Assembly: GCA_028023455.1 (NCBI GenBank)
Contig: JAQFVV010000111.1
Coordinates: 3,209,443 to 3,273,442 of the forward strand
Length of the DNA stretch: 64,000 nt
Direction: 5' to 3'
Source of the DNA: Epiperipatus broadwayi
Taxonomy: Eukaryota; Onychophora; Udeonychophora; Euonychophora; Peripatidae
In this document: piece by piece, positions 13,156 to 23,897 of the stretch
Layout: each line of letters begins with the position of its first letter
Position numbering within the stretch: the stretch's first letter is position 1
Translations under genes and position numbers: made by a program
The notes under the pieces: generated by a model
Seen by the model: the letters and a program-made list of their open reading frames with translations, nothing else
Told to the model about the DNA's origin: nothing
The model's database searches: none

Positions 13156-13297
13156 TTATAAACAGTGAGGATTGCCAATTCCTCTACAAGCTTTATGATA
13201 AATGCTTAGCCAGAGCCAGCACTTAAAATATCTCTGGCTCTGGCTAAGCATTTATCATAAAGCTTGTAGAGGAATTGGCAATCCTCACTGTTTATAA
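13156..13297. repeat. Perfect inverted repeat, 64-bp arms, 14-bp loop
   Basis: The left arm is 13,156-13,219 and the right arm 13,234-13,297. Checked base by base, the arms are exact reverse complements. The loop is cacttaaaatatct. Complementarity continues outward imperfectly (aagcttgttaag on the left, aagcttaagag on the right). The arms are less AT-rich than the flanks. Possibilities are a fold-back element, a template-switch product or a hairpin RNA precursor. Confidence 0.95.
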
Positions 13298-14960
13298 CTT
13301 ACAAGCTTAAGAGATAGGGTCATGTGATCTATGAATTGATCTATGACTTTTATTTTGTTAAGAGCTTATTTTGTGAGCTCTATATATAAAATCTATTTTT
13401 ACATTTCATGGAAGAAATCTGTTGAGAAAATTGTTCATTATTATGTACACATACTAAGAATATTATTTAAAATTTATATTCCATTCCTAAAGAAATTGCA
13501 AAAAAAAATCTATTTATAGCCTCCCCCTACATCCAAAAAAAAAAAGGTTACACTTGCATTATTTTGTTACTAAATGAACAGATAAATAATTTTAAATAAA
13601 TTAATAATAAGTATTCATGAAACAAATTTGGACAGATTCAAATTGTATATAGAAAATCTTGAATTTCTAAAATAAAAATATCTTTTCTTTTTTTTTTTTT
13701 ACAAAAAGCTAATTAAAGTTTTTTAAAACACTATGATAAAAATATTTTTTATATATTTGAATAATTTAACCCTCTTGAATTCTCACATTTTCTTTTGTTA
13801 CATCTGGTGAAAGTTTTTGAAAATGCTCAAACTTATGCTTTTGTATAAAATCTTTATTTTATAGTAAAACTCAATAAGTTGGACTTGATTTTATTTCAAT
13901 TAAATTTTATAAAATAAATAATAATCTAAAAAATTACACTTGTACTACTAAAATGTTTAGAAACTTTTGTAAATGGGATCAATAAGCCAAAAATGTCATT
14001 AACTATGAATGAACACTTTTTTAAAAATTTAAAAAAAAAAATTTTTAATGTGATCAAATAAAGATTTAATAATAGATCCATCAAATTTTTGTTTAAAATA
14101 TATTTTCTTGATAATAATTATGACATATAGTTTTTTTCATTATTAAATAATAATCAACCAATTAGTATGTAAAAATAATCAAAAATATTTTATAAACAAG
14201 CAAAAATAACATTTACCTTATATCAAATTCTTTGAAGGAAAACTAGACACTTCTATTAGTAATAAAGAGAAATCCCTTTAAGTCAATTGTTCATAACTTA
14301 CTGAATTCTTCACAGTATTTTTTCCAAATAAAAAATGGAGTTTTCTTATAATAATGTTAATACAACATTCTAAAGCACTGGAATAATCATGCTTTTTTGA
14401 GATAATGACAATCAATTTTAATGAGAATAAGAGTTATCAAATTAATAGAATAATCAAATATTTTTAATACCCAATATTATTTTTTTATTAATGGTAAAAT
14501 GAAATACAAATTTTTTAATTAATAAATATATTTGCATGTATTTATATGCAAACATTAGGAAAAAATAAATTGACAAAATTATTTAAGCTTATAAGCTTGA
14601 ATCAAATTAAAATTAATGATTGAAATATTTTTTAATATTATCAAATGCATGGTTAACATACATCATATTTACATGCAATTACTATTTATATATTGTTAAT
14701 ATAAAATGGCATAGAGATTTAAGGCTGGTAATAAATAATTAATTATAATATTTTTATATTATTAGATGCAGATGTATGAGCATGCATGATTGTGTTCTAT
14801 ATATGACTACTTATAATAAGTATATATACATACAATTTAAATAATATGTTTTGTTTTCACCTAATAATATTAATATCTATTTGTACATAAATCAGAATTA
14901 GATGTTATTGCTCTTAATTATTATTTAATATTATTTTACTTCTTTTTATTGCAAACATAA
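13298..14960. other. AT-rich DNA, nothing recognised
   Basis: Low-complexity AT-rich sequence with poly-A/T tracts and no recognisable gene or element. Confidence 0.5.
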
Positions 14961-15170
14961 GGCTCCTCACTGATGAAGGCCACAAGCCAGAAACTAGTCT
15001 GGTGATATTGGATGAGTAGGGCACTAGATGGAAATTTTATGCACAAGCCTTCTGGCATCCATTGATTACTCTGGCTTGCACTGAGTGGCATACATATAGA
15101 GAGTTTTGCCTTTTTAATAACAGTTATGAGCAAGCATAAAAAATAGTGATCATGTGATGTTTATTGGATT
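14961..15170 (+). mobile_element. Family A element, 5'-truncated sense copy (A4)
   Basis: The copy begins inside the unit at ggctcctcac and runs through the ribozyme-like core to gatcatgtgatgtttattgg. CTGATGA is at 14,970-14,976. Stem II is GGC-CACAA-GCC with perfect pairing, followed by GAAA and the palindromic stem III ACTAGT, then CT. This is the family A copy with the best stem II. No coding capacity. Confidence 0.8.
14970..15006 (+). ncRNA. Hammerhead-ribozyme-like motif, family A
   Basis: The order is stem I 5' strand CTCA, CTGATGA, stem II (GGC/GCC, loop CACAA), GAAA, the palindromic ACTAGT, and predicted cleavage after C14,999. The stem I 3' strand follows (TGGTGA). The bases at positions 10.1 and 11.1 are A and A rather than the canonical G-C, which would lower activity. 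The short palindromic stem III matches the dimer-acting hammerheads described for PLE termini. Activity is inferred only. Confidence 0.55.
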
Positions 15171-16258
15171 TACTATTCAAGTAGTTAACAATGATCAATA
15201 ATCGAGTTATAACATAAATTGACTCTGTGCCTTAGCTTGAAGTCATTTTTGAAGTTTAATTATTTTATTTGTGACCAGTATAAAAGGTAGAAATATTCCC
15301 AAACTGAGCTGATCAACTTTTATGCTTTATGATTTACATATACTTGAAGATGAGTGTCATTAGATTTTACAATGTACATCATTTAAATTTAATTATAAAT
15401 AATGACTGTTTATTGAACCTTATTATATGCTAATGACCAAATATATAAATGATACAATTTATATTTTATGCCTGTACTTTTTAGCTAATATATTTTTAAT
15501 ATTGTTACTATACTAACGTGAAGATTTTTATTGGTAAAATATTTTTAAACTTATATTTTTATTTATTCAGGTATAACTTTTGCTTACTGTTATCATTAGG
15601 CTTGTATTCATATATTTATTTGAGTCCCATTACACGTTTTTTGGAAAATAGAGAAATTTCAAAGATGTTGCAAAGATACATGAAATCAAGAAAGAAGATA
15701 AAAATAAAAACATTTAAATAGTTTACTGTAGAAAATAGACATCTACAAAACATATTTGGACTTTTTATTGGTAGTCTGAGTTCAGTACCTGGTATATTTA
15801 TATGTGACTAAATTCATGACTTATTTTCTAATTATTGCTTTTTACATAAATTATTACGTTAGCGTGTATTATCTTTCTTTATAATAAAGATAATCTCTTT
15901 TTTTGATTTGCCTACGTAAATAATTTAATCTTTTTAAAATCATAAATAACATCTGCTCATACCTTCTAAAGAGATGACTGAAGTTATTTTACTTTTTTTC
16001 ACCTGCTTAGAGAAACTGTTTGAAAATATAAAAAAAAATTAGATAATTATTAAAAAAAATATTTTAGCTTAGCACAAGATGGTAATAAAATATATAAACA
16101 GTTTACTTATTCAATAATGTTTTATTATAAAAATGTAATTAAATAATATATACAGCAATTTTATTTAAACAGCCAATGACATTGGACTTCACACCCTGAA
16201 CAGTTTTCTTACTGCTGAAGAAGCTTCACTAATGAACTAAAGGTTTAAAAAATAGTAA
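15171..16258. other. AT-rich DNA, nothing recognised
   Basis: A small open frame at 15,518-15,721 (+) has Lys/Ile/Tyr-biased composition and no motif. I find no support for a gene. Confidence 0.45.
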
Positions 16259-16472
<214 letters not shown>

Positions 16473-16744
16473 GTTTCAAAGCAAAACGTTATTGAGTCTA
16501 AAAAGTTACAGAGTCACATCTAGTAATATATTGATTTTTTTACAAATGAAAAACAAATTACAACTTTCAGTATATAAGTCTTTATCTTTTCTGCATACTT
16601 TTTTTTTTCTTGTTGTTTTTAAATTTGGTCTTCTATTTAGTTCAGTTTATGCTTGCATTTTTTTTTAAAGTTGGAAAAAATGCTGATGTTGAAAATGTCA
16701 TCATCTATCTTATTGGTCTTTATATTTCATAGACTGCATCTTTG

Positions 16745-17395
16745 TTTCAAGTGTGACCATGTGGCTGCAAATATATCTGGTTGAGCTAGGATGCTGTCTC
16801 TTTTTCTTAACAGTTCTAGTTTTATTGAATATGTTGCTGGGTGGCGTCGAGGGTTATTGGCAAGTGCAAAAGTGCATCTGGTACACCAGTAGGCATAAAG
16901 GCTGTATGTTGCTGCACGAATAGCAGGGTTGTTGCCTTTTTTTAAACGTATTTATTATTTCATCAATTGAAATGATAGCCTTCTGTATGTGGTAAACATT
17001 GTGTGACGTATTGTTTTAGGCACTGAGGAATGAAGAAAATGATCTTGTTCTCTTCTTCTCTATGACATAGCGACATGGAGGTCTATATTTTTTTTTTTTT
17101 TTTTTATTGGTTTTTTTTTTTTTGTTTTTTGTTGGATGTGTTGATTTTTTTTTTTATTTTTATTTTTAAGGGTGTGTTTTGTGTTTTTTTTTTAATTTAG
17201 TTTTATGAATATGTTGTGGGTGGGGTTGAGAAAAGTGGGGTTTTTAGGGTTGTGTATTTCATCAATTGAAATGATAGCCTTTCTGTATGTGGTAAACATT
17301 GTGTGACGTATTGTTTCTAGGGCACTGCAGGAATGAAGAAAATGATCTTGTGTCTCTTCTTCTCTATGACATAGCCCGCACATGGAGGTCTATAT
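16745..17395 (-). pseudogene. LINE reverse-transcriptase C-terminus with a duplicated, garbled block
   Basis: On the minus strand, 17,395-17,260 encodes the Cys/His knuckle found near the end of many non-LTR ORFs. It is C-G-L-C, then R-E-E-E-T-Q-D-H-F-L, then H-S-C, then S-A-L-E..R. Reading 16,960-16,745 in another frame gives a compatible tail (A-I-R-A-A-T-Y-S-L-Y-A-Y-W, then N-N-P-R-R-H-P). The knuckle block occurs twice, at 16,961-17,091 and 17,258-17,395. The first copy shows several one- or two-base losses relative to the second. Between them is a C-free, T/G-rich stretch. The clade of the LINE cannot be fixed from this tail. Confidence 0.65.
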
Positions 17396-17444
17396 TTGTA
17401 TAGAATCTACGAAATCTAACTAAAGGAGTTTGAAAATGGTAAAT

Positions 17445-17615
17445 GTAACAATTTATATAATATAAAACTCCAATGTTTCAACTGTTTTTATCTTCTTACA
17501 GTTATTTTTGGAGTTTTATATTATATAAATATGTTCAGTATTGATATAAAAAAATAAAGTTTTTGAAAAAGGAGAAGGATTTTTAATTTGTTGATATTAT
17601 TGGAGAACATATATA
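17445..17615. repeat. PLE-like terminus (family E), hairpin copy
   Basis: The arms ttatataatataaaactcca (17,451-17,470) and its reverse complement (about 17,509-17,528) form an inverted repeat. The antisense arm includes caatgtttcaactg, the reverse complement of the 'gaaacgttgg' type box seen at PLE ends. The following sense part (attcagtattgat-like block, then ggatttttaatttgttgat) recurs at 19,250-19,370. It is a non-coding terminal-repeat relic. Confidence 0.55.
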
Positions 17616-18141
17616 TTTTCAAAGAAAAAGTGATTGTACATTTGCAGTGTACAATATATGATTATAAATAAAATAAAATATATATATGCATTTTCTCAAA
17701 ATATTGATCCATCAATCTTTCTGGGTTTTTTTGGGAGGGGCTTCCTCCATTATTACTTTTTATTTGGCTTTGGGATGAAAGGAAGTAAAACGAAAACATT
17801 ATTGTTCTATTTAGTTTGTGCTTTAATGAAGACAAAACAACCCTAAGATGTAATACTTTTTATTTATTGTTTGAAATGTGGCATTTCAAAAAGTTCGAAT
17901 GAAAACTGCTGTACACATTCCATTCCATAAGTTTTAAAGTTTATACAGCTTTTTATGGACACACACATGCACAACAAATTAGAATTAAAACAACTAATAA
18001 ACAGACATTTAATCAAAAACTGACATGCAAACAAATGAAGGCAAAAGACTAGTGATTTGTTTAGGTTATGTTTATTTATAATAAATAAAAAAAATACAAA
18101 TTCAAGTTAAACTAAGACCTTGATATAAACAAAAAAACAAA
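17616..18141. other. Unassigned DNA left of the transposase
   Basis: No gene is recognised. A short open frame at 17,634-17,846 (+) has no known motif. Terminal inverted repeats of the adjacent transposase copy were not found here. Confidence 0.4.
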
Positions 18142-19017
18142 CTAAGACCTTCTTGCAATGGCCATCTTGGCAAGTATGGCTCTGAACAAGTTCTCCTTTT
18201 TGTGGAGGCAATGACACATAAATTCAGCCATGTAGTCGGGGAGGCATTGGCAGGCTGTGCCACGATGCCAAAGATGCTCTATGTTCTGAGTGTGAATGCC
18301 TGTTCTGGGGTCTACAAAGTTGTAGCGGTGATTTACTTTCATATGTGTGAATCCTGCAGCTTCCAGCTCCGATGTCTTGTACCCCTTCCAACAGTCAGTG
18401 TAAATCACAGATGCAGGTTCAATGTTGTTGCATATGGCCTTGCAACAGCGGAGCTGCTGATTGATGTGGGATGTCCACCACAAAGCATTGTTTGGTCTCC
18501 TGGCACAGACCTCCAAATATCCACTGTTGTGGAAGCATTCTGCCCTGGTGGTTCTTTCTTCGGGTGATCATAGTCTCATCCACCTCCACTATCAAGCCAG
18601 CACCGCCGATTTTGGTGTGTTGTCAAGACTCCAGCTCTCATGGCAGAATTCTCTTAGGCCTGTGGTCCAATTGATAATAGCATTTTGCAATAACTGAAGA
18701 TCTGTGAGACCACATTCTATCGTCATCTTGTCGCGGCTCCAAAAATATACCAGATGCATGGCTTTTAAAAATGGTATCTTAGAACCATCGAACCACGTCT
18801 GCTGGCAAATAGAGCTTCTTCGTCGGCATAATTGAGCGGAGCAGCAGAAGCTAGATAACTGATGTAATGTCACTTGTTTGCCACAAACACATTGCTTTAC
18901 AGCAGGCAAGATGATGTTGGCCTGCAGAAATGACACTGCATCAGCCTCGGTGACAGGCATCTGCCAGATCATAATATTTTCAGCATGAGACATTTTGTTG
19001 CATGTGAGTTTTTCCAA
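18142..19017 (-). pseudogene. Merlin/ISXO2-like DDE transposase, frameshifted
   Basis: The N-terminal part (minus, 19,017-18,592) has a Cys-rich segment (C-V-C-G-K-Q), then C-R-R-R-S-S, then T-W-F-D-G-S-K-I-P-F. This is the usual ISXO2/IS1595-type arrangement. About 18,600 the frame shifts, and the first catalytic Asp lies in V-E-V-D-E-T in the new frame, followed by Q-W-I-F-G-G. A second shift near 18,440 leads into the third frame. That frame carries I-Y-T-D-C-W-K-G-Y, then V-N-H-R-Y-N-F-V-D-P, G-I-H-T-Q-N-I-E and H-L-W-H-R-G, the second Asp and the Glu region of the DDE core. The domain order is therefore complete but needs at least two frame changes, so the copy is inactive. Eukaryotic elements of this kind form the Merlin superfamily. 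No terminal inverted repeats were identified. The region is clearly richer in G+C than its flanks. Confidence 0.85.
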
Positions 19018-19084
19018 AGCATACTAGTGAGTGCACTTTTGAGATACGACTGGGCTTTTTATAAATGTCTGCAGGACAACCTCT

Positions 19085-19245
19085 AACGTCTAGTTAACAA
19101 TTGCAAATACTTTGGTAAGATTATTAATATATAGATGGAAACATAATGGATGAAATTAATAATAGAATTAAACTTTGTTGGAGTGCTTTTGGTAGAAATA
19201 ACTTTATACTAAAAGGAAATATGCCTATGTGTTTGATAAAAACTG
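19085..19245 (+). pseudogene. RTE-type LINE fragment
   Basis: The plus strand encodes N-C-K-Y-F-G-K-I-I-N-I, then a stop, then N-I-M-D-E-I-N-N-R-I-K-L-C-W and S-A-F-G-R-N-N-F-I-L-K-G-N-M-P. This matches the post-RT block of RTE elements (Y-L-G..., E-I-..R-I-..W..F, M-P-..L-K) and the minus-strand copy near 52,280-52,420. About 50 codons remain. It abuts the family E terminus at 19,245, so one insertion probably truncated the other. Confidence 0.7.
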
Positions 19246-19372
19246 TTGAAACGTTGGAGTTTTTTATTATATAAATATATATTCAGTATTGATACAAAAA
19301 AATATTTTTTTGTAAAAGAAAAAGAAGGATTTTTAATTTGTTGATATTATTGATTTATAATTTAAAATGAGA
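19245..19372 (+). repeat. PLE-like terminus (family E), sense copy
   Basis: It starts with aaactgttgaaacgttggag, the GAAACGTTGG box typical of PLE ends, then the same attcagtattgata and ggatttttaatttgttgat blocks as 17,530-17,610. With that copy it brackets the Merlin relic in direct orientation. It is non-coding. Confidence 0.6.
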
Positions 19373-19721
19373 AAAATAATTATTTTCCATTTTTTAAAAA
19401 AATTGGGTGCTTTTCTAAAAATAATACACTTGTTGATTTTAAAGACATAGAGATTAGTTTTCCTGTGACAAAACTTTCAAAATCAATCAGTCACATGACA
19501 CAAGTTCTGGAAATTTCTTTATTACTACATATAGTACCAAAAATGTTTAGCTATTATTTCAGTTTCTATCTACATTTCAAAATTGTGCGTAAGTTATTTT
19601 AAAAATAACAAACTTTAAGTGAAAGAAAATGCGATCAATAGGTGGAAAAAATATAATATATATATATCCATATTTTGTCACTAATGGAGTGATCTAGAAT
19701 GCCCAAGTTTCATTTTTCTAG

Positions 19722-19775
19722 GATGAAAAAATTCAATGACCTGCTGAAAGATGAACTCACTCTCCAGGGAAATTG
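19722..19775 (+). CDS. Candidate coding exon, unknown protein (exon a)
   Basis: A pyrimidine-rich acceptor (catttttctag) precedes 54 bases ending at a donor (AATTG|GTAAAT). In the open frame the exon reads one base (G), then MKKFNDLLKDELTLQGN, then TG, so it starts and ends in the same phase. It joins the second candidate exon at 20,763 without a stop: TG plus G makes Trp, followed by LLGGSAASPGG. Codon use is more balanced than in the surrounding AT-rich DNA. I do not recognise the protein. The Leu/Lys/Glu stretch looks helical. Exon b lies 987 bases downstream across a repeat-rich intron. Alternative: a chance pair of open segments. The matching phases argue against this but do not exclude it. 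Confidence 0.5.
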
Positions 19776-20538
19776 GTAAATTACTTTCAAATTGTATTTT
19801 CTATTTTTATTATTTTATTTCTATTTTGTTGATTTTATATATGTGCGACTTAATCTGAGTACTTGCAATAATTTTGATATAAACTAGTAATAGAGTAACA
19901 TATTAACTGAATTTAAACTCTAATGACACTATTATAGATTAATAGGAACATTGATTACTTAATATGTATTAGTCTGTTATTAAGGTTTGAATTATTATTA
20001 TATCTGTTAGTTAGATAACTGAGACTGATTCTTTTTTAACTCATTTCCCGCCATTTTTCATGCTGTTATTTTTGCATTTTATAAATACTTTTACTTTTTT
20101 AAATCACTTTGAGATTTAGTATGTTTTTGTTTAATGTCGTAGGCTTTTATTATATATTTTTTTCTCATTTATTTCATAGGATTTCAAAAATAGCATTCAT
20201 AATTTGCACTTTACTTATTTTTCATTGAACCCTTCATGCGGGAGGGGAAGGGGATTTATAAACATTACTCGCCTCAGATGTTATAATCAACTTTTGTTTT
20301 AAATTTCAATTTTCTATTCTGATTATTTTATTTCTGTTTTGTTGATTTTATATATGTGCGATTTTTTATTTGCAATAATTTTTGATATAAACTAATACGC
20401 TATTACAAGTTACTATGAGGTTTGAATTATTATCTGTTAGTTATATAACTGAAGAGTGATTCTTTTTGAAGTTGCTTTGACATTTAGTATGTTTTTGTTT
20501 AATTTCGTAGGCTTTTATTATAGTTTTTTTTCAATTAT

Positions 20539-20735
20539 ACATTTCAATTTCAGCGATTTTGACTGATTTGTCTCATGCGGTGGGCAGGGTGGGGTCTACC
20601 ATTTCTAAAATTGTGATTTTTAGTGTTTTTTTTTTTACATTTCAATTTCAGAAATTTTGACCGATTTGTCTCATGCGGCGGGGGGGGGCTGGTGGTGGTG
20701 TGTACCATTTCTAAAATTAAGTGATTTTTAGCGAA
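20539..20735. repeat. Two-copy tandem duplication, ~98-bp unit, in candidate intron
   Basis: Both copies begin acatttcaatttcag and contain gatttgtctcatgcgg, then a G-rich run, then accatttctaaaatt. A looser, older duplication covers about 19,787-20,260 versus 20,300-20,560 (shared gttgattttatatatgtgcg). Each G-rich block follows the same tcatgcgg motif. No exon function is visible. Confidence 0.75.
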
Positions 20736-20762
20736 TATTTAAAAAAAAATTATCAATTCCAG

Positions 20763-20807
20763 GCTTCTTGGTGGTTCTGCAGCATCACCTGGTGGCTCAT
20801 CCAGTAC
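20763..20807 (+). CDS. Candidate coding micro-exon, unknown protein (exon b)
   Basis: The acceptor tatcaattccag is followed by 45 bases and the donor GTGAGA. Read in the phase set by exon a, the exon gives one base completing Trp, then LLGGSAASPGGSSS, then AC. It is a Gly/Ser-rich linker whose length is a multiple of three, so it could be skipped without changing frame. It stands out as GC-richer than both flanks. The protein is not recognised, and further exons were not found in the next 20 kb. Confidence 0.5.
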
Positions 20808-20819
20808 GTGAGAAAAGCA

Positions 20820-21344
20820 CCTGATTTTTTTATAAGTGAAAAAAAATACTGAAAAAAGAATATCACCCAGAGCATATTTAATAGTGGTGAAAGTCAAATA
20901 TTTCACTATTACTTTATTTTAAAGATAAAAATATGATATAGTTAGCTTTTTTTTAATTCTTACTCTTTTAGTGAATGAGTGAGTGAACATATACTCAATA
21001 ATATATATATATATGTGTGTGTGTCTCAGTGTCTCAATTTATTGTTATTTATAATGTTATTATTTTAAAATTTTGTTATATTGAAAATTATTATGATTCT
21101 ATACCCAATGCTTATTCTATTTAATCAAAATTTGTCAACTAAACATGAGCTACATTTGCTGTATATGTTTGTACATAAGAGAAAGGGGTCATGAAACAAA
21201 TTATACTATTGTTTACAACTGCACTGTAATTACTAAATTAATATAATTTTAATTTACAGAGAATTTATACAATCACTTTAAATCATTAACTAATAGTTTT
21301 AGTAAATTTGAACATAATACTTTTAACATTTTTGTTGTTTTTTC
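20820..21344. other. AT-rich DNA with a (TA)n(TG)n microsatellite
   Basis: A TA run followed by a TG run lies near 21,000-21,025. Otherwise nothing is recognised. Confidence 0.6.
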
Positions 21345-21455
21345 CCCATATGTCAAAGCATCAACTGGAAAGTGAACCTGCAACAACTGTCTGCAAGCAA
21401 CTGCTTGCTTGCAAGGTACCTGCGCTGACTTCCCGGCTACCAACGCTTGACCATT
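21345..21455 (-). mobile_element. tRNA-derived SINE head, inverted copy
   Basis: The minus strand reads ggaagtcagcgcaggtacc (A-box region), cttgcaagcaagcagttg, and a B-box-like caggttcactttcc. The boxes and the cttgcaag motif match 6,573-6,665. A duplication of the gcaagca motif separates the copies. This is an old SINE fragment, not a tRNA gene. Confidence 0.55.
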
Positions 21456-22621
21456 TTTGTTGTTTTAATGTCAAATTAATTAAAAAATTTTATGGATATA
21501 AAATTAACATTCATTCTTTAGAAACACTGGGCCACAAATTTTTATAAATTTTGTTTTAAAATAATTTTTGTTTAACAGATTTATTTAATTATTATAAATA
21601 TGTGAAATTATTTTTTTGAATATTGTCATTTATAATTTCACTATTATTCAAGGTAATTTTTTAATTGTTCATTCTAATGTACATACTTAAACTATGTAAA
21701 CAAGCAAAAGTATTCATTTATTATTTAACACTCATTAAAGCGCATGTACAGTAGCTGTAAAAGCTGATATTTAGTGAACTACTTAAACTATGTACAGCAA
21801 ATTTAAGTAATGAAGTAAAAAAAATCAAATAATTTATTATTCTGGAATTTATAAGTAGTTTAAAAACCGGAAATGTCAGACTGGAGCTATGATTCAGGGA
21901 CTTCGAGCTTCATGACATACATTCTACTATTACACTAACCCACACAAAATATATAACCCTATAAAAGCAATATTTAATTATATCATGGATTGACTCAAAC
22001 ATGTTATACACTACAAAAAATAATATAGTTAATAGATATGATTTTTGTTTAATGAATACACATATATAGGAGTAAACATCAAAAACATTTTTTTCAAAGC
22101 TTGCAAAATATATATTTTTTATTACATTACTTTGAGAGATTTGAGATTTTTAAATAAAATAGCATTACAATATCTAAAAATAAAAGTAGGATAAGATTTT
22201 TGAAGTTTATTTAAACTCAAAGGAAGTAAAACTTTGATATTTCCTCCATAAAAACAAGATAAATAAGATAAAATTAATGACACTGGAAAATTGATATAGA
22301 ATATTCATATGATTTTTTTTTTACTTTCAAATATATATGTATTTAAGCGTTAAATAAAATATTACTTTAGAGTTTTATAAATATCAAATAAGATTATAAA
22401 ATAAACATTAAACAATATACAGTTTCTAATTGAAACTTAAAATATCTCAAAAGCTAATAAAATTAAACTTAAAAAAATATTTGAAGTGTAAGTTTTAATT
22501 TTTTAAATATCAATGTATAAATAATAGCTATAAAACATAGTCTATACTCACAGATATCTTGGGAAATGTATGATCTTAATAATCAAGCAGCGGTTTAACT
22601 TGATATATATAAATAAACAGA
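21456..22621. other. AT-rich DNA with a possible tRNA-like relic
   Basis: On the minus strand, about 21,950-21,880 reads gggttagtgtaatagtag, then aagctcgaagtccctg. The spacing is loosely that of A and B boxes. It is too diverged to call as a tRNA. Nothing else is recognised. Confidence 0.35.
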
Positions 22622-22806
22622 GCAAAACTCTCCATACAGTATTGCCACCTGTGCTAAACAGAGTAATCAATGGATGCCAGAAGGCTTGTACATAAAATCC
22701 CTATCTAATGCCTACTCATCCAATATCCCCAGACTAGTTTCTGGCTTGTGGCCTTCGTCAGTGAGGAGCTTTGGATCTGAGAGCACTGCATCTAGATCTT
22801 AGGATA
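22622..22806 (-). mobile_element. Family A element, truncated antisense copy (A5)
   Basis: The antisense unit runs from gcaaaactctcc to tctagatcttaggat. The core reads CTGACGA on the minus strand (one change from CTGATGA), with stem II GGC/GCC and GAAAC retained. Flanking gatatata occurs on both sides and may be part of a target-site duplication. Confidence 0.7.
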
Positions 22807-23573
22807 TATAACTATTATATTCTGCTTTGAAAGGAATATAGTGTTGATTAAGTTAAAATGGTCCTATATACATAAAAAAATATTCCAATAGATTTTTAAA
22901 AAATAAATTAAATAATAAAACAGTTAAATTTAATAAGATCTAGATACATCCAATAAATTAAAACTGTATCTTTGGTTATTTAATATTTTTACATTGAACA
23001 GTATTTATCGTGAATGTTGGGTATGTATGTGTATTCACCATGTATCCTTATATGGATAAACATTACTTGAAAATAATTTATTTTAAATACTTACTTTTTG
23101 TAATTTTATTTTGTTTTAAGCAATAAACCTTTTATATTGTATTATTATTTTTGTCATTATTATTTTGACACGACGTAAATGTTATGGGCTAAAGATCATA
23201 TAAATTAAGATTGAAGTGTTAGGGGAGCAATATAAATTAAGATAAAAGTAATTAAGAAGTTAGCTCTTTGTATATATATTTTTATTTGATTAAAGTGATA
23301 TTTTGTGGCTGAGTATTTCAAAGACTCACAATATATCAATTAAACATCAGGGAGTTTATATTTTAATTCTTGTATCTGAAGGTTGGCTCTACTACTATTT
23401 TCTTGCCAAACTGACATTGGACCAATTCAAAGTTATTTAAAATATTAGGTAACACGTTTTATTTAAATAAATTAGACAATATCTACAAGAAAATCTTACC
23501 ATTTTATCATTATAAAAATATCAATTAGAATAAAATAAAATTTAAAGTGTTAATTATCTGAAAAACAACAACA

Positions 23574-23897
23574 TAAAATCTAAATTAAAACAGGCAAAAC
23601 TCTCCATATAATAGCGTCACTCAGTGCAAGCTAGAGTGCACTGCAAGGTGCAGTGCTCTCAGATCGAAGTCTCCTCTCCTAACTAACGAAAGCCACAAGC
23701 TAGAAATTAGTCTGGGGATATTGGATGAGTAGGCACTAGATAGGGACTTTATGCACAAGCCTTCTGGCATAGATTGATTATTCTTGCTTGCACTGAGTGG
23801 CACTACTGTATGGAGAGTTTGGCCTGTTTTAATAACAGTTATGAGCAAGCATAAGAAATGGTGATCATGTGATGTTTAATGGTTTAAAATCTAAATT
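23574..23897. mobile_element. Family A element with inverted arm and 13-bp target-site duplication (A6)
   Basis: A short antisense arm (about 23,587-23,640, starting aaacaggcaaaactctcc) is fused to a sense unit (about 23,641-23,884) that ends gatgtttaatggttt. The insertion is flanked by taaaatctaaatt at 23,574-23,586 and 23,885-23,897. The sense unit has a decayed core (CTAACGA) but keeps the AGC/GCT stem II. Confidence 0.8.

Noticed and set aside
13191-13260. microRNA precursor at the perfect palindrome
   Set aside because: A flawless 64-bp duplex is atypical for a conserved animal microRNA hairpin. Without small-RNA data it is listed only as an inverted repeat.
18142-19017. Horizontal transfer of a bacterial IS1595-type transposase
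   Set aside because: Merlin elements of this type are ordinary residents of animal genomes. Decay and flanking retroelements show an old resident copy, and nothing else bacterial is present.
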